Source of the DNA: UBA4717 sp045531795
GTDB lineage: Bacteria > Bacillota > Clostridia > Oscillospirales > CAG-272
Assembly (NCBI GenBank): GCA_045531795.1
Contig: JAZSET010000082.1
Span: 1-8,355, forward strand
Direction: 5' to 3'
Length of the DNA: 8,355 nt
The notes below the pieces were generated by a model. The model saw only the letters and a program-made list of their open reading frames with translations. It was not told where the DNA came from and did not search any database. Below, piece after piece: positions 1 through 5,432 of the stretch (the first letter of the stretch is position 1; each line of letters starts with the position of its first letter). The position numbers and the translations under genes were made by a program.

Positions 1-77
1 TTTTGGTGCAGGACTTGTCCTGCCTCGTCTCTAACATCTGTGGAGACGGCATTTCCCACTCGCTAGGGCAAGGCAAG
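1..77. repeat. G+C-rich palindromic element, cut by window edge
   Basis: This patch is clearly richer in G+C than the DNA around it and contains overlapping inverted repeats. GCAGGAC (8-14) faces GTCCTGC (17-23). TGCC (21-24) plus GTCTC (27-31) faces GAGAC (43-47) plus GGCA (48-51). CCC (55-57) faces GGG (66-68). The first two structures share bases 21-23, so they cannot both form fully. It lies just downstream of the clpC terminator in the sense of that operon. It could be a dispersed palindromic repeat, the end of a structured RNA, or the tail of a neighbouring gene. Its left end is not visible and I do not recognise a family. Confidence 0.35.
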
Positions 78-87
78 AAAACAACTA

Positions 88-132
88 TAAATAAAAACAC
101 AAGAGATGTATTTTCTCTTGTGTTTTTATTTA
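88..132 (-). terminator. Rho-independent terminator of the ctsR-mcsA-mcsB-clpC operon (possibly bidirectional)
   Basis: A 19-bp perfect inverted repeat (88-106 with 114-132) surrounds a 7-nt loop. The core is ACACAAGAGA/TCTCTTGTGT, flanked by an A-rich run on one side and a T-rich run on the other, so an RNA read from either strand ends in a U-rich stretch. It begins 15 nt beyond the clpC stop codon, the expected place for the operon terminator. Because it is symmetric it could also stop a rightward gene entering from the left edge. Confidence 0.85.
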
Positions 133-147
133 CTTATCAAAATCTGT

Positions 148-2610
148 TTATTGTTTCTCCCATACAATACCGGCGTCATCAGAGCATTTTGCTATAACCT
201 TGTCGCCGGATTTTATATCACCTGCAAGCATAGCGTTTGAGAAACTGTCCTCAACCTTTCTCGTAATCGCACGGCGCAGAGGTCTCGCTCCATAAACAGG
301 GTCAAAGCCCTCTTTTGAAAGCATTTTGATTACATCGTCATCAAACTCTGCATCAATTCCGAGAGCCGTAATGCGCGATTTCAACTCACCAATCATAATA
401 CCCGTTATTTTTTCAATACTTTCTTCGCTTAACTTGTTGAATATGATAATGTCATCAAGTCTGTTCAGAAATTCGGGCCTGAATGCATTTTTCAGTGTCT
501 TCATTATGTTGTCACGCATATCTGCATCATTTTTGGAGTCAGTTGCGGCAAAGCCCATAGATTTTGGCTGCACAATTGAACTTGCACCAAGATTTGATGT
601 CATTATAATAATCGTGTTCTTGAAGTCAACAACTCTGCCTTGTGAATCTGTCAGAATTCCGTCATCAAGCATCTGAAGCATAATGTTGAAAACGTCGGGA
701 TGTGCCTTTTCTATTTCGTCAAAAAGTACAACCGAGTAAGGTCTGCTTCTGACCTTGTCTGTAAGCTGACCGCCCTCGTCATAACCGACATATCCGGGAG
801 GAGAGCCGATTAGCTTCGAAACATTGTGCTTTTCCATATATTCGGACATATCAACCCTGATTATGGCGTTTTCGTCACCGAACATTACCTCGGCAACTGC
901 CTTTGCAAGCTCGGTTTTGCCGACACCTGTAGGACCTAAAAAGATGAATGAGCCAACAGGCCGCTTCGGATCCTTGAGTCCCGTTCTGCCGCGCCTGATT
1001 GCGGCAGAAATTGCCTTGACCGCCTCACTCTGACCGATTACGCGCTTTTCAAGTATATCTTCAAGGTGCTTGAGTCTTTCAGACTCTTCACTTATAAGCT
1101 TTTTTACGGGAATACCAGTCCAAGAGGTGATAATGTCTGCAATATCCTCGTCATCAATCGCAAGGGAAGTGCCGTTTCTCTCCTTTTCTGCCTCATTTTT
1201 CTTGTCTTCTATTTCTTTTTCAATTGAATGAACCTCATCACGAAGAGAGGCTGCTTTTTCAAACTCCTGCGCCTTAACCGCTTCTTCAAGCTCGGCTGTA
1301 AGAGATTTTTTCTTTTCTTCAATTTCCTTGATTTCGGGATTTGGCGCTTGTACGGATAATCTCTTTTTTGACATCGCCTCATCAATAAGGTCAATTGCCT
1401 TGTCAGGCAGGTATCTTCCGTTAATGTAACGCTTTGAAAGCTTTACAGCAGCATCAATCGCGGAGTCAGTTATTTTCACCTTGTGATGAGCCTCATACTT
1501 GTCACGGAGTCCGCACAGAATCTGAATAGAATCCTCCTCGCTCGGCTCGCCTACCATAACCGACTGAAATCTTCTTTCAAGTGCAGCATCTTTTTCAATG
1601 TTTTGTCTGTATTCCTTGATTGTGGTTGCACCGATTATCTGGAGCTCACCTCTGGCGAGCACCGGCTTTATCATATTAGCCGCATCAAGAGCGTCATCGC
1701 TTCCTGCGCCTGCACCGATAAGAGTGTGAATTTCGTCAATAAAAAGTATGATATTTTTGTTATTTATAGCCTCATCAAGTACGCCCTTGATTCTTTCTTC
1801 AAAGTCACCTCTATATTTGCTTCCTGCAAGCATAGATGTAATATCAAGAGAGATAATTACCTTGTCTTTCAGACTTTCGGGAACATTTCCCTCGGCAATT
1901 TTTCTTGCAAGGCCCTCAACAACCGCAGTTTTACCTACACCGGGCTCGCCGATAAGGCAGGGATTGTTTTTGGTTCGTCTTGAAAGTATCTGAATAACAC
2001 GCTCACTTTCACTGTCACGGCCGATAACAGGGTCGATTTTGCCATCTTTTGCATATTTTACAAGGTCGCGGCCAAACTTTTCAAGATTTGTCATTTTACC
2101 GCCCGATTTAGTATTGCCCTGACCTCTTGTTCTGATGTCGGGCTCTGCTTTTGTGTCGTTTGGAATACCTCCGGTACTGCTGTTTAAATAATCACAAAGC
2201 GTTTCAATAAGCTCGTTTGTTTTAATTCCGAGATTCTGTAAAAGCTTTACCGCAACACAGTCGCTTTCGTTTAAAAGAGCAAGTAAAATGTGCTCGGTTC
2301 CTATATATCTCTGTGAAAACTGTGCTGCATAAAGCCCTGATTTTTCGAGAATTCTCTTGAATCTCGGTGTCATACTTGCAGTTGAAAGAGTACCGCTTTC
2401 ACCGCTGCCTGCAACCTCAACAAGGGCGTTTTTGAATTTATCGAGATCAATACCGGCTTCAGCCAGGTATTTTCCCGCAACACTGTCTTCAACCGAAAGC
2501 AGACCTAAAAGCATATGCTCAGTGCCGATATATGAGTGGCCAAGCTCAAGAGCCATACTCATAGCACCGTTTACAGCAGCTTCCGCTTTCTTAGTAAGTC
2601 TTATATTCAT
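148..2610 (-). CDS. clpC: ATP-dependent Clp protease ATP-binding subunit ClpC
   Basis: This 820-residue Hsp100/AAA+ unfoldase has the usual length for ClpC. It recognises marked or misfolded cytoplasmic proteins and threads them into ClpP. Visible parts in order: a double Clp-N repeat (about 1-145) with GTEH motifs at E31 and E106, equivalent to the phosphoarginine-binding glutamates known in Bacillus subtilis ClpC; AAA-1 with Walker A GEPGVGKT (221-228), Walker B FIDE (290-293) and arginines R346/R347; a ClpC-type middle domain containing a UVR motif (about 440-470, with F450 at the head-contact position); AAA-2 with Walker A GPTGVGKT (559-566), Walker B LFDE (629-632), a ClpP-docking loop with MGF (685-687) and sensor-2 GAR (774-776). 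The ATG has a GGAGGT site 7 nt upstream. It is the last gene of the operon, 18 nt after mcsB. Nothing is truncated or missing. Confidence 0.98.
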   Translation of the reverse strand: MNIRLTKKAEAAVNGAMSMALELGHSYIGTEHMLLGLLSVEDSVAGKYLAEAGIDLDKFKNALVEVAGSGESGTLSTASMTPRFKRILEKSGLYAAQFSQRYIGTEHILLALLNESDCVAVKLLQNLGIKTNELIETLCDYLNSSTGGIPNDTKAEPDIRTRGQGNTKSGGKMTNLEKFGRDLVKYAKDGKIDPVIGRDSESERVIQILSRRTKNNPCLIGEPGVGKTAVVEGLARKIAEGNVPESLKDKVIISLDITSMLAGSKYRGDFEERIKGVLDEAINNKNIILFIDEIHTLIGAGAGSDDALDAANMIKPVLARGELQIIGATTIKEYRQNIEKDAALERRFQSVMVGEPSEEDSIQILCGLRDKYEAHHKVKITDSAIDAAVKLSKRYINGRYLPDKAIDLIDEAMSKKRLSVQAPNPEIKEIEEKKKSLTAELEEAVKAQEFEKAASLRDEVHSIEKEIEDKKNEAEKERNGTSLAIDDEDIADIITSWTGIPVKKLISEESERLKHLEDILEKRVIGQSEAVKAISAAIRRGRTGLKDPKRPVGSFIFLGPTGVGKTELAKAVAEVMFGDENAIIRVDMSEYMEKHNVSKLIGSPPGYVGYDEGGQLTDKVRSRPYSVVLFDEIEKAHPDVFNIMLQMLDDGILTDSQGRVVDFKNTIIIMTSNLGASSIVQPKSMGFAATDSKNDADMRDNIMKTLKNAFRPEFLNRLDDIIIFNKLSEESIEKITGIMIGELKSRITALGIDAEFDDDVIKMLSKEGFDPVYGARPLRRAITRKVEDSFSNAMLAGDIKSGDKVIAKCSDDAGIVWEKQ

Positions 2611-2628
2611 ATTTTTTACCTCCGAAAA

Positions 2629-3642
2629 CTATATCTTTGCGCCTGCAAGCTCCTTTTTGGCAATTTCCGCACGGAGCTTGTCACGGCTCTGCTCGTCAAG
2701 CTCTTCTTTTTCATTTTCAAGCATAAGAGTTGCCGGCATTGTGTTTACAAGTATTGCCGAAAGCTTTTTGTCATCGAGATCCTTGATTATTCCGAGATTT
2801 GCACCAAGTTTTATGTTTGACCAATGCTTTAAAAGCTCGTCTGAGGAGAGCATATACGCCCATTTGAGAATACCCAGACTGCGTAAAATTTTGTCACGCA
2901 TTGTATCGGGGTTTGCTTTCAGCAGTCGCTCTCTTGTTTTTCTTTCGCTGTCAATAATTTTTGTAATTACATCAGAGAGCTTTGAAAGTGTTTCCTCTTC
3001 TGTTATACCGAGGGTAACACTGTTTGAAATCTGATAAATGTATGCTTTGGACTCGCTTCCCTCACCATAGGTTCCTCTCATTGTGAGCCCTATCTTTTCA
3101 AGGGAAGAGATGTAAGACGAAAGCAAGTTTGTGCTTGTCAGCGCCGGGAGAAAGAGCATTACGGAGGCTCTCATTCCCGTACCCAGATTTGTGGGGCAGT
3201 GAGTCAGATATCCGAGAGTGTCGCTGTACGCGTAATTAACATTTGCATCAATTCCGTCGTCAATTTTGCACGCATCCTCGTAAGCCTTGTCAAGGGCAAG
3301 TCCCGGGTATATTGTCTGTATTCTGATGTGGTCCTCTTCGCATACCATTACAGCGCTCGAAGAAGTATCGTCTATAAGCAGTGCAGACGGAGAAGTCTGT
3401 GCTTCAGCTTCACGGCTGATAAAATGCTTTTCAACCAGGGAATGTTTATTCAGAGCATTTTCAGCTTTCAGATCTATAAATCTGAAGCCGGGAAGCGAAT
3501 TTTTAACCTTTTCGATTATTTCGCAGGCACCTGTTTCATCAAGCATAGGCGAAAAGGGATAATCCTTGATGTTTCGTGCAAATCTTATTCTTGAACTTAA
3601 AACAACATCAGTGTCCTTGCCGTTTGTATCAAACCAAGACAT
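2629..3642 (-). CDS. mcsB: Protein-arginine kinase McsB
   Basis: This 337-residue kinase of the phosphagen-kinase fold transfers phosphate from ATP to arginine side chains, tagging proteins for ClpC-ClpP. The N-terminal lobe has SSRIRFARN (16-24). The catalytic loop THCPTNLGTG (147-156) carries C149, matching the active-site cysteine of the family. A nucleotide-binding segment RGTYGEGSES lies at 189-198, followed by YQISN at 203-207. The C-terminal RDxxRA motif (R320-A325) is the phosphoarginine-sensing allosteric site described for McsB and absent from metabolic arginine and creatine kinases. The length is near the usual 350 or so. Its AAGGAGGT ribosome site overlaps the mcsA stop, and McsA is its activator, so the two are probably translated in balance. 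Confidence 0.97.
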   Translation of the reverse strand: MSWFDTNGKDTDVVLSSRIRFARNIKDYPFSPMLDETGACEIIEKVKNSLPGFRFIDLKAENALNKHSLVEKHFISREAEAQTSPSALLIDDTSSSAVMVCEEDHIRIQTIYPGLALDKAYEDACKIDDGIDANVNYAYSDTLGYLTHCPTNLGTGMRASVMLFLPALTSTNLLSSYISSLEKIGLTMRGTYGEGSESKAYIYQISNSVTLGITEEETLSKLSDVITKIIDSERKTRERLLKANPDTMRDKILRSLGILKWAYMLSSDELLKHWSNIKLGANLGIIKDLDDKKLSAILVNTMPATLMLENEKEELDEQSRDKLRAEIAKKELAGAKI

Positions 3643-3648
3643 GTACTT

Positions 3649-3656
3649 ACCTCCTT
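3649..3656 (-). promoter_or_regulatory. mcsB Shine-Dalgarno overlapping the mcsA stop codon
   Basis: On the minus strand AAGGAGGT, a full match to the anti-Shine-Dalgarno sequence, sits 6 nt before the mcsB ATG. Its first two bases are the last two bases of the mcsA TAA stop (3655-3657). This arrangement suggests that ribosomes finishing mcsA help start mcsB, coupling production of the kinase to its activator. Confidence 0.8.
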
Positions 3657-4131
3657 ATCCCTCTGCCTCAATGGCGCGTATCTGGTCGCGCACCTTGGCA
3701 GCATTCTCATATTCTTCATTTTTCACAAGCTCTTCGAGCTTTTTTCTGAGTGACTCCAGTTTGTTGCGCTTGTCATTCTGCTTTTTGTATTTAGAGGGAG
3801 CCCTGCCGATGTGAGTAACATTTCCGTGTATTCGTTTGATAGCTCTTTCAAGCTCGTCTTTAAAGGTGTTGTAGCATTCGGGACAGCTTACCTTGCCGTC
3901 TTTTATAAAGTCTCTTTCAGTTGATGCACAAAGAGAGCATTTCTTTAGTGTTTTTGGAGTGCTGTCAAGTGTGAATGGCAGACTGAACAGATCGGAAAAC
4001 AGGGAAGTGGTAGATGGCATTCCGAAATTTGATGCACATTCCTTGCATAAAGCAAGCTCAGTCTTATTGCCGTTTATCGTTTGCGTATAAAATACTGTTG
4101 CGTTATTTTTTTTACATTCTGTACAGAGCAT
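3655..4131 (-). CDS. mcsA: McsA, zinc-binding activator of McsB
   Basis: This 158-residue protein stimulates the McsB arginine kinase and, in B. subtilis, also modulates CtsR. Four CxxC pairs are visible: C3/C6, C29/C32, C65/C68 and C83/C86, enough for two zinc sites in the N-terminal half. A linker with HIGRAP (107-112) follows, and then a C-terminal UVR motif and coiled coil (about 124-156; LEELVKNEEYENAAKVRDQI region), the same module type found in the ClpC middle domain. The length is slightly below the B. subtilis protein (about 185), mostly through shorter linkers. The ATG is preceded by AAAGGAAGT. The gene starts 42 nt after ctsR and ends 12 nt before mcsB. Confidence 0.95.
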   Translation of the reverse strand: MLCTECKKNNATVFYTQTINGNKTELALCKECASNFGMPSTTSLFSDLFSLPFTLDSTPKTLKKCSLCASTERDFIKDGKVSCPECYNTFKDELERAIKRIHGNVTHIGRAPSKYKKQNDKRNKLESLRKKLEELVKNEEYENAAKVRDQIRAIEAEG

Positions 4132-4173
4132 AAATTTTACTTCCTTTCATTTAATATATACTGTGGTTATATT

Positions 4174-4626
4174 CTATTTCATAAGCGAGAGTACAAACTG
4201 TCTTATTATGTCGGCTCTCACCGTATTTCTGTAGGGCGAAGCTATTTTCTGCAGCGATGCTGAGGATACACAGGCAGCAACAGATTTCAGAGTTCTTTCA
4301 TCAATAAAAGAACGTTCATACAGACCGCTTAAAAATGCATATGCACTTCGCTCATCAATTTCATCACCAAGAGCAAATACCGAGTGCATAAGATATGTGT
4401 CGGCATGCATCTCTTTTTTGATTATACGAACATATCCGCCGCCGCCGCGACGGCTTTCGATTATGTAGCCTCTTTCCGGAGTAAAGCGGGAAGTGATAAC
4501 ATAGTTTATCTGGCTTGGAGCGCACCCAAGTCTGTTTGCAAGCTCGTTGCGTTTTAAGTCGTAAGAGCCGCCTCCCTCGCTTATCATTTCTTCTATCATT
4601 TTTGCGATTGCATCGGATATAAGCAT
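4174..4626 (-). CDS. ctsR: Transcriptional repressor CtsR
   Basis: This 150-residue dimeric winged-helix repressor controls class III heat-shock genes (clp genes) and its own operon. The N-terminal helix-turn-helix (about 1-50) includes LANRLGCAPSQINYVITSRF (29-48), a near-invariant CtsR stretch. The wing carries the tetraglycine loop RRGGGGY (59-65), known in B. subtilis as the heat sensor that lets CtsR leave DNA as temperature rises. The C-terminal domain (about 75-150) is the helical part involved in dimerisation and in control by McsB/ClpC. The ATG has AAGGAG upstream at normal spacing. It is first in the operon, directly behind a promoter with three CtsR boxes, so autorepression is expected. 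Confidence 0.97.
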   Translation of the reverse strand: MLISDAIAKMIEEMISEGGGSYDLKRNELANRLGCAPSQINYVITSRFTPERGYIIESRRGGGGYVRIIKKEMHADTYLMHSVFALGDEIDERSAYAFLSGLYERSFIDERTLKSVAACVSSASLQKIASPYRNTVRADIIRQFVLSLMK

Positions 4627-4656
4627 TTATCTTTCTCCTTGTTAAATATTTGCGTT

Positions 4657-4674
4657 TTTGACCTTTTCTGACCT
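4657..4674 (-). promoter_or_regulatory. CtsR box 1 (downstream of the ctsR transcription start)
   Basis: Read on the minus strand this is AGGTCAGAAAAGGTCAAA, matching the CtsR heptad-repeat consensus RGTCAAA-NAN-RGTCAAA with one mismatch in the first heptad. It lies a few bases past the predicted transcription start, where bound repressor would block promoter clearance. Its orientation is opposite to that of the tandem boxes upstream. Confidence 0.85.
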
Positions 4675-4683
4675 TACAACTGA

Positions 4684-4712
4684 ATTATAAAGCAAAAGTC
4701 AAAGAAAGTCAA
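4684..4712 (-). promoter_or_regulatory. Sigma-A promoter of the ctsR operon
   Basis: On the minus strand the -35 is TTGACT (4712-4707) and the -10 is a perfect TATAAT (4689-4684), separated by exactly 17 nt. The predicted start is near 4677, giving a leader of about 50 nt. The -35 lies inside CtsR box 2, and box 1 begins just after the start point, so repressor binding would occlude both ends of the promoter. Confidence 0.88.
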
Positions 4713-4713
4713 A
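4697..4713 (+). promoter_or_regulatory. CtsR box 2 (perfect consensus, covers the -35)
   Basis: AGTCAAAGAAAGTCAAA fits RGTCAAA-NAN-RGTCAAA without mismatch. It overlaps the ctsR -35 element, so CtsR bound here would directly compete with RNA polymerase. It is followed with a one-base overlap by an identical copy. Confidence 0.93.
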
Positions 4714-4729
4714 GTCAAAGAAAGTCAAA
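4713..4729 (+). promoter_or_regulatory. CtsR box 3 (perfect tandem copy of box 2)
   Basis: This is a second exact copy of the 17-nt box, sharing base 4713 with the first. The four GTCAAA heptad cores are therefore spaced 10, 6 and 10 nt apart (start to start 10, 6, 10). It lies immediately upstream of the -35. The 16-bp shift between the two boxes is not a whole helical turn. Confidence 0.9.
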
Positions 4730-4760
4730 AATAAGCACTTGCACCGAAAAATATCAGGAT

Positions 4761-4800
4761 TATCTCTTGAAATCTCGTTATTTCTCTTTAATTCTCGCTA
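4761..4800. repeat. Four-unit 10-bp direct repeat, WWTCTCKYKA
   Basis: Four consecutive 10-mers (TATCTCTTGA, AATCTCGTTA, TTTCTCTTTA, ATTCTCGCTA) share TCTC at positions 3-6 and A at position 10, so TCTC recurs at 4763, 4773, 4783 and 4793. The repeat unit is close to one helical turn, placing every TCTC on the same DNA face. It lies between the ctsR promoter and the divergent small-peptide promoter, with no ORF over it. Function unknown. Confidence 0.5.
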
Positions 4801-4821
4801 AATTGAAAATTTGACTTAAAT

Positions 4822-4882
4822 AAAATGTAGTTTTCAAATTTTACATTTTGCGCATATACTAAATAAGGAAGAGAATGTAAAA
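4822..4882. repeat. Repeated AATGTAAAA/TTTTACATT half-sites
   Basis: AAAATGTA (4822-4829) and TACATTTT (4842-4849) form an 8-bp inverted repeat with a 12-nt spacer. A further inverted copy, AATGTAAAA (4874-4882), pairs with TTTTACATT (4839-4847). Very A+T-rich DNA produces such matches by chance, so a regulator-binding role is only a possibility. Confidence 0.35.
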
Positions 4883-4892
4883 TAGTCAGCAT

Positions 4893-4925
4893 GTTGCACA
4901 TAAATTATGGAATTTGTTGTGCGAT
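4893..4925. promoter_or_regulatory. Dyad upstream of the small-peptide promoter, possible operator
   Basis: GCACA (4896-4900) faces TGTGC (4918-4922), and inside it AAATT (4902-4906) faces AATTT (4911-4915) across a 4-nt centre. One base on the left and two on the right are unpaired; outer positions add a G-T wobble and one A-T pair. The dyad ends 33 bp before the -35 of the next promoter, a plausible activator or repressor site, but no regulator can be named. Confidence 0.35.
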
Positions 4926-4958
4926 TTTAACAAAAAACAAGAATTTGGAAAAAGCTTA

Positions 4959-4987
4959 TTGACAATCAGAGAATAGTGTGATATCAT
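4959..4987 (+). promoter_or_regulatory. Sigma-A promoter for the 49-residue peptide gene
   Basis: A perfect TTGACA (4959-4964) is followed after exactly 17 nt by TATCAT (4982-4987), one mismatch from TATAAT in the usual strong positions. The predicted start is near 4994, leaving a leader of about 58 nt before the ATG at 5052. A promoter this good in front of such a short ORF supports it being a real gene. Confidence 0.82.
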
Positions 4988-5051
4988 ATATGCGTGAAGA
5001 ATTTTGTCTCTAGTATTATCTTTATAAAAATGTTATAGGGAGGAAGCTCGT

Positions 5052-5201
5052 ATGAAGAACGTATATGAAAATCCTGCAGTAGAGGTAATCTACCTCGATG
5101 TACTTGATGTACTCTCATATTCTGTCGGTAGTAACATCGATGATGGTGGATTTGACTCCGAAACAGTTGCAAACGGACGTAATCCTATTATCTGGGGTTA
5201 A
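5052..5201 (+). CDS. Small acidic hypothetical protein (49 aa)
   Basis: I do not know its function. The 49-residue product starts MKNVYENPAVEVIYLDVLDV, a pattern (M, basic residue, YExPxxEVI, then DV) that I recall in many unnamed tiny proteins of gut Clostridia; I have not been able to check this. It has eight acidic and only two basic residues, no cysteine, no signal peptide and no membrane segment. The middle has DDGG (30-33) and the end is RNPIIWG (43-49). The gene has every sign of expression: consensus promoter, AGGGAGGA ribosome site (5037-5044) 7 nt before the ATG, and a compact terminator after the stop. It is monocistronic and divergent from ctsR, with about 230 bp between the CtsR boxes and its -35, so CtsR control is unlikely. 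It could be a regulatory or signalling peptide, a RiPP-type precursor, or a small structural protein. No modifying enzyme or transporter is in the window. Confidence 0.75.
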   Translation: MKNVYENPAVEVIYLDVLDVLSYSVGSNIDDGGFDSETVANGRNPIIWG

Positions 5202-5225
5202 TCGCAAGCACATAATATGAGTTTC

Positions 5226-5251
5226 AGCATACCAAATGCGGTATGCTTTTT
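5226..5251 (+). terminator. Rho-independent terminator after the small peptide gene
   Basis: AGCATACC (5226-5233) pairs perfectly with GGTATGCT (5240-5247) around a 6-nt loop and runs into a five-T tract. It starts 25 nt after the stop codon and makes the peptide gene a self-contained transcript of roughly 260 nt. Confidence 0.85.
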
Positions 5252-5270
5252 CTCGTTGTATAAACATCTG

Positions 5271-5313
5271 ATCCGTCTGTGATGCCAAAAGTATTCCGGA
5301 CGGATATTTTTTT
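5271..5313 (+). terminator. Second terminator-like hairpin
   Basis: ATCCGTC (5271-5277) pairs with GACGGAT (5299-5305) across a 21-nt loop, followed by A and then seven T. The loop is long for an efficient terminator, though internal pairing could shorten it. It would back up the first terminator and insulate the large gene downstream. No ORF lies here. Confidence 0.5.
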
Positions 5314-5362
5314 ATGCTCTTGTCATATAATAAAATGTTTACTTTTTATGCTCTGTAAGGAC

Positions 5363-5391
5363 TTGAAATAATTGTCGGATTTTGATATACT
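5363..5391 (+). promoter_or_regulatory. Sigma-A promoter (extended -10) of the GHL10-amidase gene
   Basis: TTGAAA (5363-5368) and TATACT (5386-5391) are separated by 17 nt, and a TG at 5383-5384 one base before the -10 makes it an extended -10. The predicted start is near 5398, about 35 nt before the ATG. The rest of the interval 5202-5432 holds only the two hairpins. Confidence 0.8.
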
Positions 5392-5432
5392 GAAATAAAG
5401 CACACACCTTGAAAGGCGGTACTTGTCAAGTT

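Noticed and set aside
1..66. Possible ends of protein genes at the left edge: plus frame 1 open to TAG at 64-66, and a minus-strand frame with ATG at 52-50
   Set aside because: Only 21 and 17 codons are visible, neither has a recognisable motif, and the inverted repeats explain the sequence at least as well.
1..77. Fragment of tRNA, tmRNA, SRP RNA or RNase P RNA
   Set aside because: The edge has hairpins and a CCTGCACCA-like string on the minus strand, but no T-loop consensus or other conserved core of these RNAs.
3..197. Plus-strand ORF of 64 codons at the left edge
   Set aside because: It begins in a palindromic patch, reads through the terminator hairpin and into the 3' end of clpC; a GTG start without a visible ribosome site.
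1483..1983. Plus-strand ORF of 166 codons within clpC
   Set aside because: Antisense to the conserved AAA-1 domain of ClpC; no recognisable protein motif.
2357..3034. Long plus-strand ORF opposite the clpC/mcsB junction
   Set aside because: It lies antisense to two well-identified genes, is Ser/Phe/Ile-rich as expected for the reverse of such coding DNA, crosses a gene boundary and shows no domain.
4697..4729. CRISPR-like or simple tandem repeat of GTCAAA
   Set aside because: Units are too short, spacing is 10/6/10 nt, and each pair matches the CtsR operator exactly; there are no spacers.
5145..5150. Double-glycine leader cleavage site (DDGG, residues 30-33) in the 49-residue peptide
   Set aside because: The residue at -4 is Asp rather than hydrophobic and no LSxxEL-type leader or peptidase-transporter gene is present, so the GG pair alone is not enough.
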